The notes under the pieces: generated by a model
Databases searched by the model: none
What the model was told of the DNA's origin: nothing
Seen by the model: only the letters and a program-made list of their open reading frames with translations
Assembly (NCBI RefSeq): GCF_013114835.1
Contig: NZ_JAAVLW010000004.1
Location: 62,001-126,000 of the forward strand
DNA: 64,000 nucleotides
Direction: 5' to 3'
Source: Bradyrhizobium archetypum
GTDB taxonomy: Bacteria; Pseudomonadota; Alphaproteobacteria; Rhizobiales; Xanthobacteraceae
Part shown: piece by piece, positions 46,416-55,579 of the stretch
How positions within the stretch are numbered: position 1 is the stretch's first letter
Layout: every line of letters begins with the position of its first letter
Program-made: the position numbers and the translations under genes

Positions 46416-46637
46416 ATGCGCAGAGCTTCTGCTGTTCTTTTGATAGTGTTCTTGATGTTCATGCAAAACGCTCTGGCCCAGCCTCTCACCGTCGACCCAG
46501 AATCCATCGTTCCGTTGCCGGACGAGTTCGACATGGAGACGCCGGCGCCAGACGTGCCGCCCGAGATTGCGCGCTTTCAGGGAGCCTGGATCGGGACCTG
46601 GCGCAACGCCGATAATGTGGCGTGCTTCTATGTCTGA
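46416..46637 (+). pseudogene. Truncated secreted protein
   Basis: A 73-codon frame: signal peptide (RRASAVLLIVFLMFMQNALA), then VDPESIVPLPDEFDMETPAP and PPEIARFQGAWIGTW, after which it stops within 15 codons. The ARFxGAWxGTW motif is usually the beginning of a larger secreted domain of 100 or more residues in related proteins I recall, which is missing here. I take it as a gene cut by mutation or rearrangement; a real 73-residue protein remains possible. Confidence 0.5.
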
Positions 46638-47011
46638 TCGTCTTTCCGATCGACGACAGGAGCCGCTCAAGTGAAGCGAGCAAATGAGTCCGCAGTTGGT
46701 CAAATCCGGCGGTCAACGCAACGAATCGTGTCCGGTCTCCCGCAGACAGCCGACACGGTGGTGGCTCATGCGTTGTTCGGCTCGGATCACTTCATAAGTG
46801 CGCGCGAGCACCATCGGGGATGTCGAACCCCTGCTATTCGATTCGAATTACGCGACGCTTCATTCGGCTAACTTTGTGAACTACGTCACATATCTGGCCG
46901 GCGATCGAATGTAACGTGTTGGTGCAGGGCACGGGCTGAATTCGATCGACAACGCTAACGCGCCGGATGCACCAACAGCATCCTCGGCGGTCCGTCCATA
47001 GTGGAGGGGGC
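46638..47011. other. Non-coding stretch before the catalase/peroxidase operon
   Basis: About 370 nt. May hold decayed sequence of the truncated gene at its left end. The operon promoter should lie in the right part; TTGTGAACTACGTCACA (about 46874-46890) is an imperfect dyad that could be an operator. No gene recognised. Confidence 0.4.
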
Positions 47012-48025
47012 ATGGTCGATGCATCGGTAGCAAAGCGACTCGTCCAGGCCATCATCGACAATCTGCCGGAGCCGGTCCCCGGGAAGAGGCCGGTTCACAC
47101 CATCGGCATCGGCGTGAAGGGCGAGTTCGTGGCGTCGGACGTGGCGCGCACCTATTGCATCGCAGAGCACTTCAAGGGACAGCCCGTTCCCGTGTCGGTG
47201 AGATTCTCCAACGGATTGGGAGGGCTGGAGCAGCATGATGGATGGTCCGATGTTCGGGGAATGGCGACACGCTTCCACCTGCCGGACGGCAGGGGAACTG
47301 ACCTGATCGCCACGACGCTGGGCGAATTCTTCGTCCGCAATGTCGAAGACTTTTTCGAGTTCGCCGACGTCGCGAAGCTCGAGAAGTATGAAAGACGAGC
47401 CTGGTGGCGGAAGCTTGGGGACCTTCTGCAGCTTAAGGTGCCTCCTCGCAACCCGTACCCGAACGAAACCGTGAGTGTCGATGCGGGAGCGCTCCGTTAC
47501 GCTAATCGGCACCGGTTCGCCCAGTTGGGAATATTCCAGGTCAGTCTGATCGGCGCCCCGGTGAGCTATGCCCGCGCGAGCTATCACGCTGTCCATACCT
47601 TCTGGGTGACAGGTTCCGACGGAGCTCGGCGCCCCGTTCGCTTTTCCTGGCAGCCGGTTGCAGGCGTTCGCAACACCGATCCCAAAGCCGTGCCGCGCGA
47701 CAAATATCTGTTCGAGGAGCTCAAAAACCGCCTGCGGCGATGGCCGGCCCGATTCATGCTGATGATGACAATCGGCGAAGCGGGCGATGCGCTCGACGAT
47801 CCGACAAAGCCCTGGCCGGGGACACGAATCCGGGTCGTCATGGGTACCCTCACGCTTATCAAGGTGGCGGAGGATCAGGAAGCGGATGGCGAACGCATCA
47901 GTTTCAATCCCTGCCGTCTCGTGCCCGGCATCGAGGTCTCCGCGGATCCCATCCTCGAGGCTCGCCTGGGCGCCTATGAAGTCTCGCGTGAAATGCGCGG
48001 CGGGTGTCCCTTCAGGTGGAGGTAG
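47012..48025 (+). CDS. Catalase-fold heme protein (SrpA-like small catalase)
   Basis: 337 residues. VPGKRPVHTIGIGVKGEF carries the presumed distal His29; VSVRFSNGLGG and SDVRGMATRFHLPDG are the RFS...RGxAxKF blocks, and ARLGAYEVSREMR near the end contains the proximal Tyr in the small-catalase pattern. The distal Asn region (usually NxxPVFF) reads LIATTLGEFFVRN, so Asn is replaced, which may shift the activity from catalase to peroxidase. ATG at 47012 with GGAGGGGG upstream. First gene of a three-gene operon with a protein of unknown function and a DyP peroxidase. Confidence 0.85.
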   Translation: MVDASVAKRLVQAIIDNLPEPVPGKRPVHTIGIGVKGEFVASDVARTYCIAEHFKGQPVPVSVRFSNGLGGLEQHDGWSDVRGMATRFHLPDGRGTDLIATTLGEFFVRNVEDFFEFADVAKLEKYERRAWWRKLGDLLQLKVPPRNPYPNETVSVDAGALRYANRHRFAQLGIFQVSLIGAPVSYARASYHAVHTFWVTGSDGARRPVRFSWQPVAGVRNTDPKAVPRDKYLFEELKNRLRRWPARFMLMMTIGEAGDALDDPTKPWPGTRIRVVMGTLTLIKVAEDQEADGERISFNPCRLVPGIEVSADPILEARLGAYEVSREMRGGCPFRWR

Positions 48026-48029
48026 GTTG

Positions 48030-48746
48030 ATGCCAGGTGACGAAGGTTTGCTCGATCGTGTTGTGGACTGGTTGCCCAAGACGCTCGTGTTCAAGCGCGT
48101 GGCGTCATGGACCTTGGTGCCTCTCTGGGCGCGGTTGACGCCGGTGAAGCCTCTGCCCGGTGGCCCCCATTTGTCGTTTCAGCACGGTGACAATGTCCAG
48201 TGCATGATGAATCTGATCATGCCGCTCAAGGTTAAGTCGCCGATCGGACGAGCGGAAGCCGCGCTGGCGATCGCGCAAAACAAGGATGCGATATTTGCCG
48301 GATTGAACAATGTCGGCACGGTGCACTTCGCGCGCTTTGTCATTGTCGGCGACAATATTTGCATGTTCTCCGTCTATGACGGGGATTTCACCAATTACAT
48401 TCGCGATTTCATCGCCACGATCGGCAGCGTGTTCAACGCCGTGGTCGAGCTCGTCGAAGGAGGAGATGACGTCATCCCTTGCGAGGAGAATGTCGAGGCC
48501 TTCATCCAATGGGTGCACGAGCGCGACCTGTACCAGGTGCCAGACACCGCCACCGATTTTTTGAGAGACCAGGAAGCCTTGAATGGAGAAGGGGCCGTAT
48601 CTGGCAATGACGATCTGACCCTGCTTCCGCGCAAACTGGTCCTGCAGCTTCGCGCCAACGCCAACGTTTCGCTCGGCAGCGGCTACCGGGCCTATCCCGG
48701 ATTCTCGGTGGCTCAGGTCCGCAAGCAACTGGGGTTAGGCTGGTGA
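48030..48746 (+). CDS. Uncharacterised protein between catalase and DyP peroxidase
   Basis: 238 residues, no signal peptide or clear membrane helix. The core TVHFARFVIVGDNICMFSVY then DGDFTNYIRDFIATIGSVF looks like a ferredoxin-like beta-alpha-beta unit of the kind that makes dimeric alpha/beta barrels such as DyP peroxidases, but the DyP heme motifs are absent. It starts 4 nt after the catalase stop with GGAGGTAGG upstream and overlaps the next gene by GTGA. The tight spacing implies a shared job in peroxide or heme chemistry; no function is known to me. Confidence 0.8.
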   Translation: MPGDEGLLDRVVDWLPKTLVFKRVASWTLVPLWARLTPVKPLPGGPHLSFQHGDNVQCMMNLIMPLKVKSPIGRAEAALAIAQNKDAIFAGLNNVGTVHFARFVIVGDNICMFSVYDGDFTNYIRDFIATIGSVFNAVVELVEGGDDVIPCEENVEAFIQWVHERDLYQVPDTATDFLRDQEALNGEGAVSGNDDLTLLPRKLVLQLRANANVSLGSGYRAYPGFSVAQVRKQLGLGW

Positions 48747-50155
48747 GTGCTATGTTCGATCTCGCTGATCTGCAGGGCAATATCTTGCGTGGCTACACCA
48801 AGAAGCCGCACGTGCGCTACCTCATCCTGGAAGTTGCCGATCCCATCGCAGCCCGGCGTTGGCTAGCCGCCTCGGTATCCGGCCGCAGCGACGGCGTTCC
48901 GCAGATCACGACCGGGAACTGGGGGGCAAACAGGCCGGACACCTGCTTCAACATTGGCCTGACCTACGAGGGATTGCGCGCCCTCGGCACGCCGAGCGCT
49001 TCGCTTGAAATGTTCCCGAACGAATTCGTCGAAGGCATGACCGCTCGCGCCTGGAAGCTCGGGGATGTCGGGCCGAGCGCCCCGGAAAACTGGCCAGCTC
49101 CCTTCAATGAGCCCAAGCGGATTCATCTCATCGCGACCATCTACGCCGAGAACGTCGAGCAGCTGGACGAAATCCAGGAGCGCGCCCTCACCGATGGAAG
49201 GGCCTTGAGGCTGCTCGCTATACGCGAGGGCTGCAGCTTCCCAGACGACGTCGTTCACTTCGGGTATCGCGACAACATCACGCAACCGAGGTTCGAGGGG
49301 GTTCACGACCCAGAGCGGTACCCCGACAAACAACCCAGGGCTCCGCTCGGCACCGTGTTGCTGGGGCATCCGACAAACCTGGAAGGTTTGAAGTGGCGCG
49401 TCCCCCTGCCCGCAGCGTTGGGACACAACGGCACCTTCAACGCCTTTCGCGTGTTGGAGCAGGACGTGGCAGGCTTCGAAAAGTATCTCGATCGCGCAGC
49501 ATCCGATTTGCTCGAGCACCCGCAAGTCGAGGAGTTGCTGCCGCACGGCGCTGAAGAGAAAATCGGCAAAGGCCTGTCACGTCGCGCGGCTTTGCGCGAG
49601 ATCGTCGCCGCCAACCTGTGCGGCCGGTGGCGCGATGGCACGCCGCTGGCACTGTCCGCGGATGCACCCGATCCCAAAGCCGATCTGACGGACTTTGACT
49701 ACGTCGGCGAGTCCCGCTGCCCCTACGGAGCCCATATCCGGCGATGCAATCCGCGGGGCGGGCAGATCGTGCAACGCGTGGCGAACAACAGTCGGCGCCT
49801 TGTTCGGCGCGGCGTGCCCTATGGACCGGCCTATGATCCGGCGAAGCCTGGTGATCGAGACGAGCCGAAACGGGGCCTGCTGGGCAACTTCATCGGGGCG
49901 AGCCTCGGCGCCCAGTTCGAGGCCATGTCCTGCGACTGGCTGAATCTTGGCCTGCAGGATCCGCGCATTACCGGCTCCAACGACCCGATCGCAGGCGCCA
50001 ATGATGCCGGCACGAGCTGGTTCGACTTGCCGCTCAAATCCGGCGGCTCGATCCGGTTGCGAGGATTGCCGCAATTTGTCCGGACGCGGGGCGGCGCCTA
50101 TACGTTCCTGCCGAGCCTCTCGGCGATCCGTTTTTTGGGATCGCCGACGATATGA
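48743..50155 (+). CDS. DyP-type heme peroxidase
   Basis: 470 residues. LADLQGNILRGYTKKPHVRYL is the DyP start; HFGYRDNITQPRFEG contains the distal Asp177 of the GxxDG motif (last Gly is Asn here), CPYGAHIRRCNPR holds the proximal heme His331, and RRGVPYGPAYD supplies the distal Arg. DyPs oxidise dyes, phenols and sometimes lignin with peroxide. The length and insertions suggest the larger C/D-type group. GTG start at 48743 overlaps the previous stop; ATG at 48752 is the alternative. No signal peptide, so cytoplasmic unless exported by a partner. Confidence 0.92.
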   Translation: MSAMFDLADLQGNILRGYTKKPHVRYLILEVADPIAARRWLAASVSGRSDGVPQITTGNWGANRPDTCFNIGLTYEGLRALGTPSASLEMFPNEFVEGMTARAWKLGDVGPSAPENWPAPFNEPKRIHLIATIYAENVEQLDEIQERALTDGRALRLLAIREGCSFPDDVVHFGYRDNITQPRFEGVHDPERYPDKQPRAPLGTVLLGHPTNLEGLKWRVPLPAALGHNGTFNAFRVLEQDVAGFEKYLDRAASDLLEHPQVEELLPHGAEEKIGKGLSRRAALREIVAANLCGRWRDGTPLALSADAPDPKADLTDFDYVGESRCPYGAHIRRCNPRGGQIVQRVANNSRRLVRRGVPYGPAYDPAKPGDRDEPKRGLLGNFIGASLGAQFEAMSCDWLNLGLQDPRITGSNDPIAGANDAGTSWFDLPLKSGGSIRLRGLPQFVRTRGGAYTFLPSLSAIRFLGSPTI

Positions 50156-50206
50156 GTCGACCAAACAGGCGAGGACCATTCGGCGGCCCTTGTACGGCGT
50201 GATTCA

Positions 50207-53200
50207 CTAGTTCAACACTCTCACCAGGTCATCAGCCTCGCGCAGATCGCGGGAAGTTTCCGCGGAGGAAAATTTCGCCCGGGTCGATATCAGCAGGTCT
50301 CGTGCTTCGGCGCGTCCGGATGCGCTCCCGCCGGCGCTGACCAAGCGCGCGATGCTGATCGCCGTGCGCAATTCCCAACCGACCGCTCCGAGCTTCCTGG
50401 CAGAGGCAAGCGAGCGTCTGAACAAGCGCATGGCAGCCCGGTCGTCTCGCGATGGTTCGCGACACAGCAGCGAGCCGTGGATCCGATAGATCTCGGGAGC
50501 AGCCCAGCGCTCGCCGGTTTGCTTCACCAGAGCCTCAGCCGATTCAGCGAAGCTCCGAGCCCTTTCTATCTGCCCGATCCGCCCGAATTCTGTGGCGAGC
50601 AGAATTCGATAGAGCGGCATCTGTATGCACCGATTCTCGGCCGGTAGTTTACCGAGCAAGCCGCATAATTTTTCGAGCACTTCCGGCGCGGGGCCTCGTG
50701 CCGCCAACGCAGCGGTCGCCCACAATGGGCCGATGACCTGGTACATCGGATAGCCATACTCATCGGCGACCTTCAGACCGCGCTTTACGCTGGCAAGGTT
50801 AGCCGCAAGATCGCCCTCATACCAGTGATCGGAGACGCCAAGAATGGAGGCAAAAGCCAGCATGAACGGGTGCCCGATCTCATTGGCGAGCTGCCGCGCC
50901 GTCACGCAGCACTCTCTGGCCCGGCCTGGTCGGCCCAACAACCATTCGATGTGTCCGGAATAGACGAGCGATACGATCAATGGATCATGCTGATAAGTCT
51001 GGACCAGCTTGCCGTGCTCACGCGGATTGTAGCGAGCGCTGACCAGAGCCGCGAGCTCACTCGCCTGCTCCAAACGACCGAGAAAGAAATTGGCGATCAC
51101 GGCAGCGGTGTAGGCCATGAGGGCAGCCTCGTCGTCGCGCCACTCTTCTGCCCGCCGGACGAAATCCTGCGCGCGTTCGAGGCCCTTGGTGAGCTCGCAG
51201 TTGACCAGCTTGGCTATGGTACTTCCCCACAGCACCGTCGCCTTCTCGCGAATGGTGCCATGGCTCACGCAAAGCTTGAGTGCACGACTGTAGGGACCAT
51301 AGACGTTCGGATCGGACCACCCTGCGTTGGCGGTGTACGCCATCGCCAAATTGGATTGCAGCGCGATTTCAGCCTCGAAGCGCCGTGGTGACGCCGGCAT
51401 CTTGGGTATCAGCGAGAGGCCTTCGCGAAGATGAGCCACGGCCTCCTTGGTGGCCGAGCGGCGGAGCGCGGATTTGCCTGCCTGAAGCCAGGCCTCGATC
51501 GCTTCCGGAATATTGCCTGCGCGTGCATAATGATAACCGAGCACCGCGGGCCGGCTGCTCTCCTCGATGGCGGCTTCCTGGAGCAGCCACGATGCGACGC
51601 GCGCATGGAGCTCACGCTTCTCTTCGTTGAGCAACGAGGAGTAGGCGACTCCCTGTATCATCGCGTGCTTGAACGTGAAAACCGTACCTTGAGACTCCTC
51701 GCTACGATACACGATCCCGGCTCTCTCGAGCGCCCGCAACGCGTGTTCAAGCGTTTCGCCTTTACCTGGAAGCACGCTGAAAATGCCCTCATAGTTGAAG
51801 CGCCTTCCGAAAACAGAGGCGATCTGAGCGACGCGCTTGGCAGAACCGAGACGATCAAGGCGCTCCATCAGTGAATCTTGAATACTTGACGGCACCAGAG
51901 CTTCCGGCAACTTGCCGCTCGGCATAGGGCTCTCAGCGGCCAGCAGGACTGCACCGGAATCGACGACGGCCCGCGTAAACTCCTCGACAAAGAGTGGCAC
52001 GCCGTCAGTTCTTTCCACGATTTGGCTCGTAATCCGGCGCGGCACGAAATCGCTGCCCGCGACGGCTGCGACCATCTGCTCGCATTCATGGACTGCCAGC
52101 TTTTGCAGAGCAATCCGTCGAATTGCCGGGCCTGACAACCAGTCGGCCCTGTAATCATCGCGATGCGTGATCAGGACCATAAGCCGCTCGCCAGGACAGT
52201 GAGCTATCACGCGTACCAGCAGTTCGATGGAGGTCGGGTCCATCCACTGGACGTCCTCGACGATTACGAGGACCGGCCCCTTGCGCGAGGCGGCGACAAG
52301 AGCATCGACGAGCACCTGAAAGCCACGCTCGCGCTCCGAAGGAGATCCGAAATCCGCGGGCTCGTATCCCGAGCATGCGGGTATCGACAGCACCGCTCCG
52401 TAGTAACGAAGCGCCGGCTCGACATCGGTGACGGCTCTTGCCAAAAGCGAACGCAATTTTGCCAATGCGAGGTCAGGGTCGTCGGTCTCCTGGATGCCGG
52501 TCGCGCGCGTGAGCCGCTCGATTTCCGGGGCAAGCGGCGTGTTGACGTGGAACGGCGAACATTGCAGCGACAGAACATCACGTGGAGACGGATCAAGGGA
52601 ACTGCGGAACTGGCGGATCAAACGTGACTTGCCGATGCCGGGTTCGCCGGAAATAACGCCAACTTGCCCCGAGCCGGCGAGACTCTGCTGCCACATCTCG
52701 GCCAGCAATGCACTTTCGCTGGTTCGATTTATCATTGGGCCAAGCGGCGACCTCCGCGCGCGGTCGAACCGGCTTTCGCTGGAGGCAAGAGCCTCTGCAC
52801 GCCAGGCTTCGACCGGCTCCTCCACGCCCTTGAGCGGTCGTCTGCCAAGCGGCGCGTAGCTGAACGTTCCGCGGGTCAGCTCGTATGTGCTCGAACCGAC
52901 CACGACGCCGTTCTCGCTGGCGAGCCCTTGCAGGCGGGCAGCGACATGTGCCGAGCTGCCGAATACCTCCCGTCGATCAGGGGGCTCGCCGGGCACGCTG
53001 CCGACGACGACCACCCCGGTGTTAACCCCGATGCGCACGCCCAGGCGAACGAAGCTACCGTCCGACAGCAGAAACTTGTGTTCCTTGATCGCCGCGGCAA
53101 TCGCCAGAGAGGCGCGGACCGCGCGTTCAGGATCATTTTCATGGGCTTGCGGGACGCCAAAAAATGCGAGCAACCCGTCACCAATCATTCTGGCGATATG

Positions 53201-53428
53201 ACCGCCGTAGTGGCGAATTTGCTCGTCGCAGATATCGCGGTAAGTTCTGATAACCGCGAAGAACTCCTCGGGATCGATCCGCTCACTCAGGGGTGTCGAA
53301 CCGACGATGTCAATAAATGCCACGGTGAGCTGCCGGCGTTCGGCATGCAGAGCTTCATTCTCGACATTCAGCGGCGCCTGCGTCCGCTGAAGTCCGCCCG
53401 AACGATCGGGCTTTGGCTCGCTGCTCAT
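50207..53428 (-). CDS. Class III cyclase-domain / AAA ATPase / TPR regulator
   Basis: 1073 residues. Class III nucleotide cyclase domain (about 30-210): metal-binding Asp40 in TVAFIDIVGST and Asp84 in IGDGLLAFFG are present; the transition-state Asn in the NxAAR segment is His (SSAHVAARLQ), so activity is doubtful. AAA ATPase next: Walker A GEPGIGKS at 261-268, Walker B VLVIVEDVQWMD. The remaining 500 residues are helical repeats of TPR type. This architecture matches large signalling ATPases of Rhizobiales. Convergent with the peroxidase operon; whether it regulates it is unknown. Confidence 0.88.
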   Translation of the reverse strand: MSSEPKPDRSGGLQRTQAPLNVENEALHAERRQLTVAFIDIVGSTPLSERIDPEEFFAVIRTYRDICDEQIRHYGGHIARMIGDGLLAFFGVPQAHENDPERAVRASLAIAAAIKEHKFLLSDGSFVRLGVRIGVNTGVVVVGSVPGEPPDRREVFGSSAHVAARLQGLASENGVVVGSSTYELTRGTFSYAPLGRRPLKGVEEPVEAWRAEALASSESRFDRARRSPLGPMINRTSESALLAEMWQQSLAGSGQVGVISGEPGIGKSRLIRQFRSSLDPSPRDVLSLQCSPFHVNTPLAPEIERLTRATGIQETDDPDLALAKLRSLLARAVTDVEPALRYYGAVLSIPACSGYEPADFGSPSERERGFQVLVDALVAASRKGPVLVIVEDVQWMDPTSIELLVRVIAHCPGERLMVLITHRDDYRADWLSGPAIRRIALQKLAVHECEQMVAAVAGSDFVPRRITSQIVERTDGVPLFVEEFTRAVVDSGAVLLAAESPMPSGKLPEALVPSSIQDSLMERLDRLGSAKRVAQIASVFGRRFNYEGIFSVLPGKGETLEHALRALERAGIVYRSEESQGTVFTFKHAMIQGVAYSSLLNEEKRELHARVASWLLQEAAIEESSRPAVLGYHYARAGNIPEAIEAWLQAGKSALRRSATKEAVAHLREGLSLIPKMPASPRRFEAEIALQSNLAMAYTANAGWSDPNVYGPYSRALKLCVSHGTIREKATVLWGSTIAKLVNCELTKGLERAQDFVRRAEEWRDDEAALMAYTAAVIANFFLGRLEQASELAALVSARYNPREHGKLVQTYQHDPLIVSLVYSGHIEWLLGRPGRARECCVTARQLANEIGHPFMLAFASILGVSDHWYEGDLAANLASVKRGLKVADEYGYPMYQVIGPLWATAALAARGPAPEVLEKLCGLLGKLPAENRCIQMPLYRILLATEFGRIGQIERARSFAESAEALVKQTGERWAAPEIYRIHGSLLCREPSRDDRAAMRLFRRSLASARKLGAVGWELRTAISIARLVSAGGSASGRAEARDLLISTRAKFSSAETSRDLREADDLVRVLN

Positions 53429-53894
53429 GACCCACCGTGTTCAGTTTCTGCCGTACCTGCCGCGAGTCAAGATAGACGGCGAGCCGCATCCGGTTGACGC
53501 TGCCGCGCGGCCTGCGCTCGGGCAGGTAGTTCCGTGGATTGAACACCATGTGCTCGCAGTCGTACAGCCCATTCTACGACAGGCCTTGGAATGGCCATGC
53601 TTCCAAGCCTTCGCCACGCTCACCGTCTTGTCTTGAAGGCCGCCAGCGCTAAGCGAATTCGCAAGACGCCTTGATCGCGGACGCGATGCCGCATTCCCGG
53701 CTGCCTTGCCTTGGGCCAATCTGAGCAGCGAGCCAGCTTCCTCCTGCGAGGGCTGTCGTATATGAGAGATTTGCCACCGGAACATGCCTGATGTCTCCAG
53801 AGTTGATGGTGGCGGCGGTGAGTCAATCCAACGATCGCGATGTGACACGTGATCGACGCAAGCGTGGACAAGGCATTTCAACCGGGGGCATGGC
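53429..53894. other. Non-coding stretch between the cyclase/ATPase and L,D-transpeptidase genes
   Basis: About 465 nt. Open frames exist on both strands but are short, cysteine- and arginine-rich and without similarity. It should contain the divergent promoters. No RNA recognised. Confidence 0.4.
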
Positions 53895-55433
53895 ATGGTG
53901 AATCGAATTTACGTGGCGCAATCCGCTGTGGCGATGCGGCGTCGGGGGCCTCCCGGTCTTATCACGCTCGCTGCGATGGCCATGCTGACGGCGCTGACCG
54001 CAGATGCCGCGGCGAGGCAGGCGCGCCCTTCGGCCCCCACCGAGGCGACGGCGCCGCGCGAGGCCGGCGAGCCGATCATGGCGATCGTGTCGATCAAGAG
54101 CCAGCAGGTCACTTTCTACGACGCAGACGGCTGGATCCTGCGCGCGCCGGTATCGACCGGCACGACGGGACGCGAAACGCCCGCCGGCGTCTTCGCCATC
54201 ATCGAGAAGAACAAGGACCACCGCTCGAACATGTATGATGATGCCGAGATGCCGAACATGCAGCGGATCACCTGGAACGGCATCGCGCTGCACGGCGGAC
54301 CGCTGCCGGGGTACGCAGCCTCGCACGGCTGCGTGCGGATGCCCTACGGATTTGCGGAGAAGCTGTTCGACAAGACGCAGATCGGGATGCGGGTGATCAT
54401 CTCGCCGAACGACGCAGCCCCGGTCGCGTTTTCCCACCCGGCGCTGTTCATGCCGAACAAGGAGGCCATTGTGGCTGCTTCGGCGCGCGCGGAGACGCTT
54501 CTCCGCGGGGCCGCGGAGGCCGCCACGACAGCCGACGAGGCGAAGCAAGTCGCCGCGACGGCGGCGCGCGAGGCAGCCGCGCTCACGGCGTCGCTGCGCA
54601 AGCTGGAGCGGCTCAAGCCCCGCGCCGATGCCGAGCTCGCGTTCGCCGACAAGATGCTTGCCGCCGCAAAGGCGGACCAGGCCAGGGCGCGGGCCGAGGA
54701 GGCGAAGCAGAAGGCCGCCGCCAAGGCTGCCGACGCAGGGACGCAGCTCGATGCTGCCAGGGCCGACGTCACACCGAAGCGCGATGCCGCCGCAGCCGCA
54801 AAGGACGCCGCCAAGGCAGCGGAAACCAGGAAGACTGACGCCGCCAAGGCGGCGAGCGAGGCGAAGCTCGCGCTTGAGCCGGTTTCGGTCTATATCAGCC
54901 GCGCAACGCAGAAGCTCTACGTGCGGCGCAACACGCACAAGCCGCTGCCGGACGGGGGTGAGATGTTCGATTCGAGCATCGAGGTTCCGGTTACGATCCG
55001 CAATCCCGACAGACCGATCGGCACGCATGTGTTCACGGCCATGGCGCCCAACAATTCGGGCCTGCGCTGGACCGTGGTCACGATCGACCACGGAGACGAC
55101 GCCAAGGGCGCGCTCGACCGGATCACCATTCCGCAGGACGTGCTCGATCGCATCGTCCCGACCGCATTGCCGCGATCGTCGATCATCATCTCGGACGAGC
55201 CGCTGAGCAGCGAGACCAACTATCGCACTGAATTCGTCGCGGTGCTGAGCAACCAGCCCCAGGGCGGCTTCATTACGCGCCGGCCGACGACGCCCGATGT
55301 CATTGCGAGCGACGAGGGCTGGAATGACGACGGCTTTGGCTTCTCTTCACAGGGCAATTCCTACTGGCAGCCCGGCTATACGCGCCGGCGCGGCGGCCAG
55401 TACTATCAACCGATGCAACCGCGCTGGTGGTGA
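53895..55433 (+). CDS. L,D-transpeptidase with a second degenerate YkuD-like module
   Basis: 512 residues. Membrane/signal helix (ITLAAMAMLTALTADAAA), YkuD domain about 60-175 with IALHGG and SHGCVRMP (His133, His144, Cys146, Arg148), an Ala/Lys-rich coiled coil (about 195-325), then a second YkuD-like module (VYISRATQKLYVRRNTHKP, VTIRNPDRPIGTHVF) that lacks the HGCxR active site, and a Gly/Tyr/Pro tail. Makes 3-3 crosslinks or attaches proteins to peptidoglycan in the periplasm. ATG at 53895. Confidence 0.9.
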   Translation: MVNRIYVAQSAVAMRRRGPPGLITLAAMAMLTALTADAAARQARPSAPTEATAPREAGEPIMAIVSIKSQQVTFYDADGWILRAPVSTGTTGRETPAGVFAIIEKNKDHRSNMYDDAEMPNMQRITWNGIALHGGPLPGYAASHGCVRMPYGFAEKLFDKTQIGMRVIISPNDAAPVAFSHPALFMPNKEAIVAASARAETLLRGAAEAATTADEAKQVAATAAREAAALTASLRKLERLKPRADAELAFADKMLAAAKADQARARAEEAKQKAAAKAADAGTQLDAARADVTPKRDAAAAAKDAAKAAETRKTDAAKAASEAKLALEPVSVYISRATQKLYVRRNTHKPLPDGGEMFDSSIEVPVTIRNPDRPIGTHVFTAMAPNNSGLRWTVVTIDHGDDAKGALDRITIPQDVLDRIVPTALPRSSIIISDEPLSSETNYRTEFVAVLSNQPQGGFITRRPTTPDVIASDEGWNDDGFGFSSQGNSYWQPGYTRRRGGQYYQPMQPRWW

Positions 55434-55579
55434 GACGCTGGCACGCTGACCTTGGGCAGGGGCGGTTGTCGCGAGCGCGCGAAGCGCTCGAGATAGAACG
55501 CAAACCCGCTTTGGGGACGCATTCCGGACCGGTCGAGATCAAGCGGCGTCAGGAACGGGGCCACAAGCAAACATTGAGA

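Noticed and set aside
52664..53497. 277-codon plus-strand open frame opposite the cyclase/ATPase gene
   Set aside because: Antisense shadow over clear cyclase and Walker motifs.
53441..53896. 151-codon minus-strand frame before the L,D-transpeptidase gene
   Set aside because: Cys/Arg/Ser-rich, no ribosome-binding site, no similarity seen; treated as non-coding.
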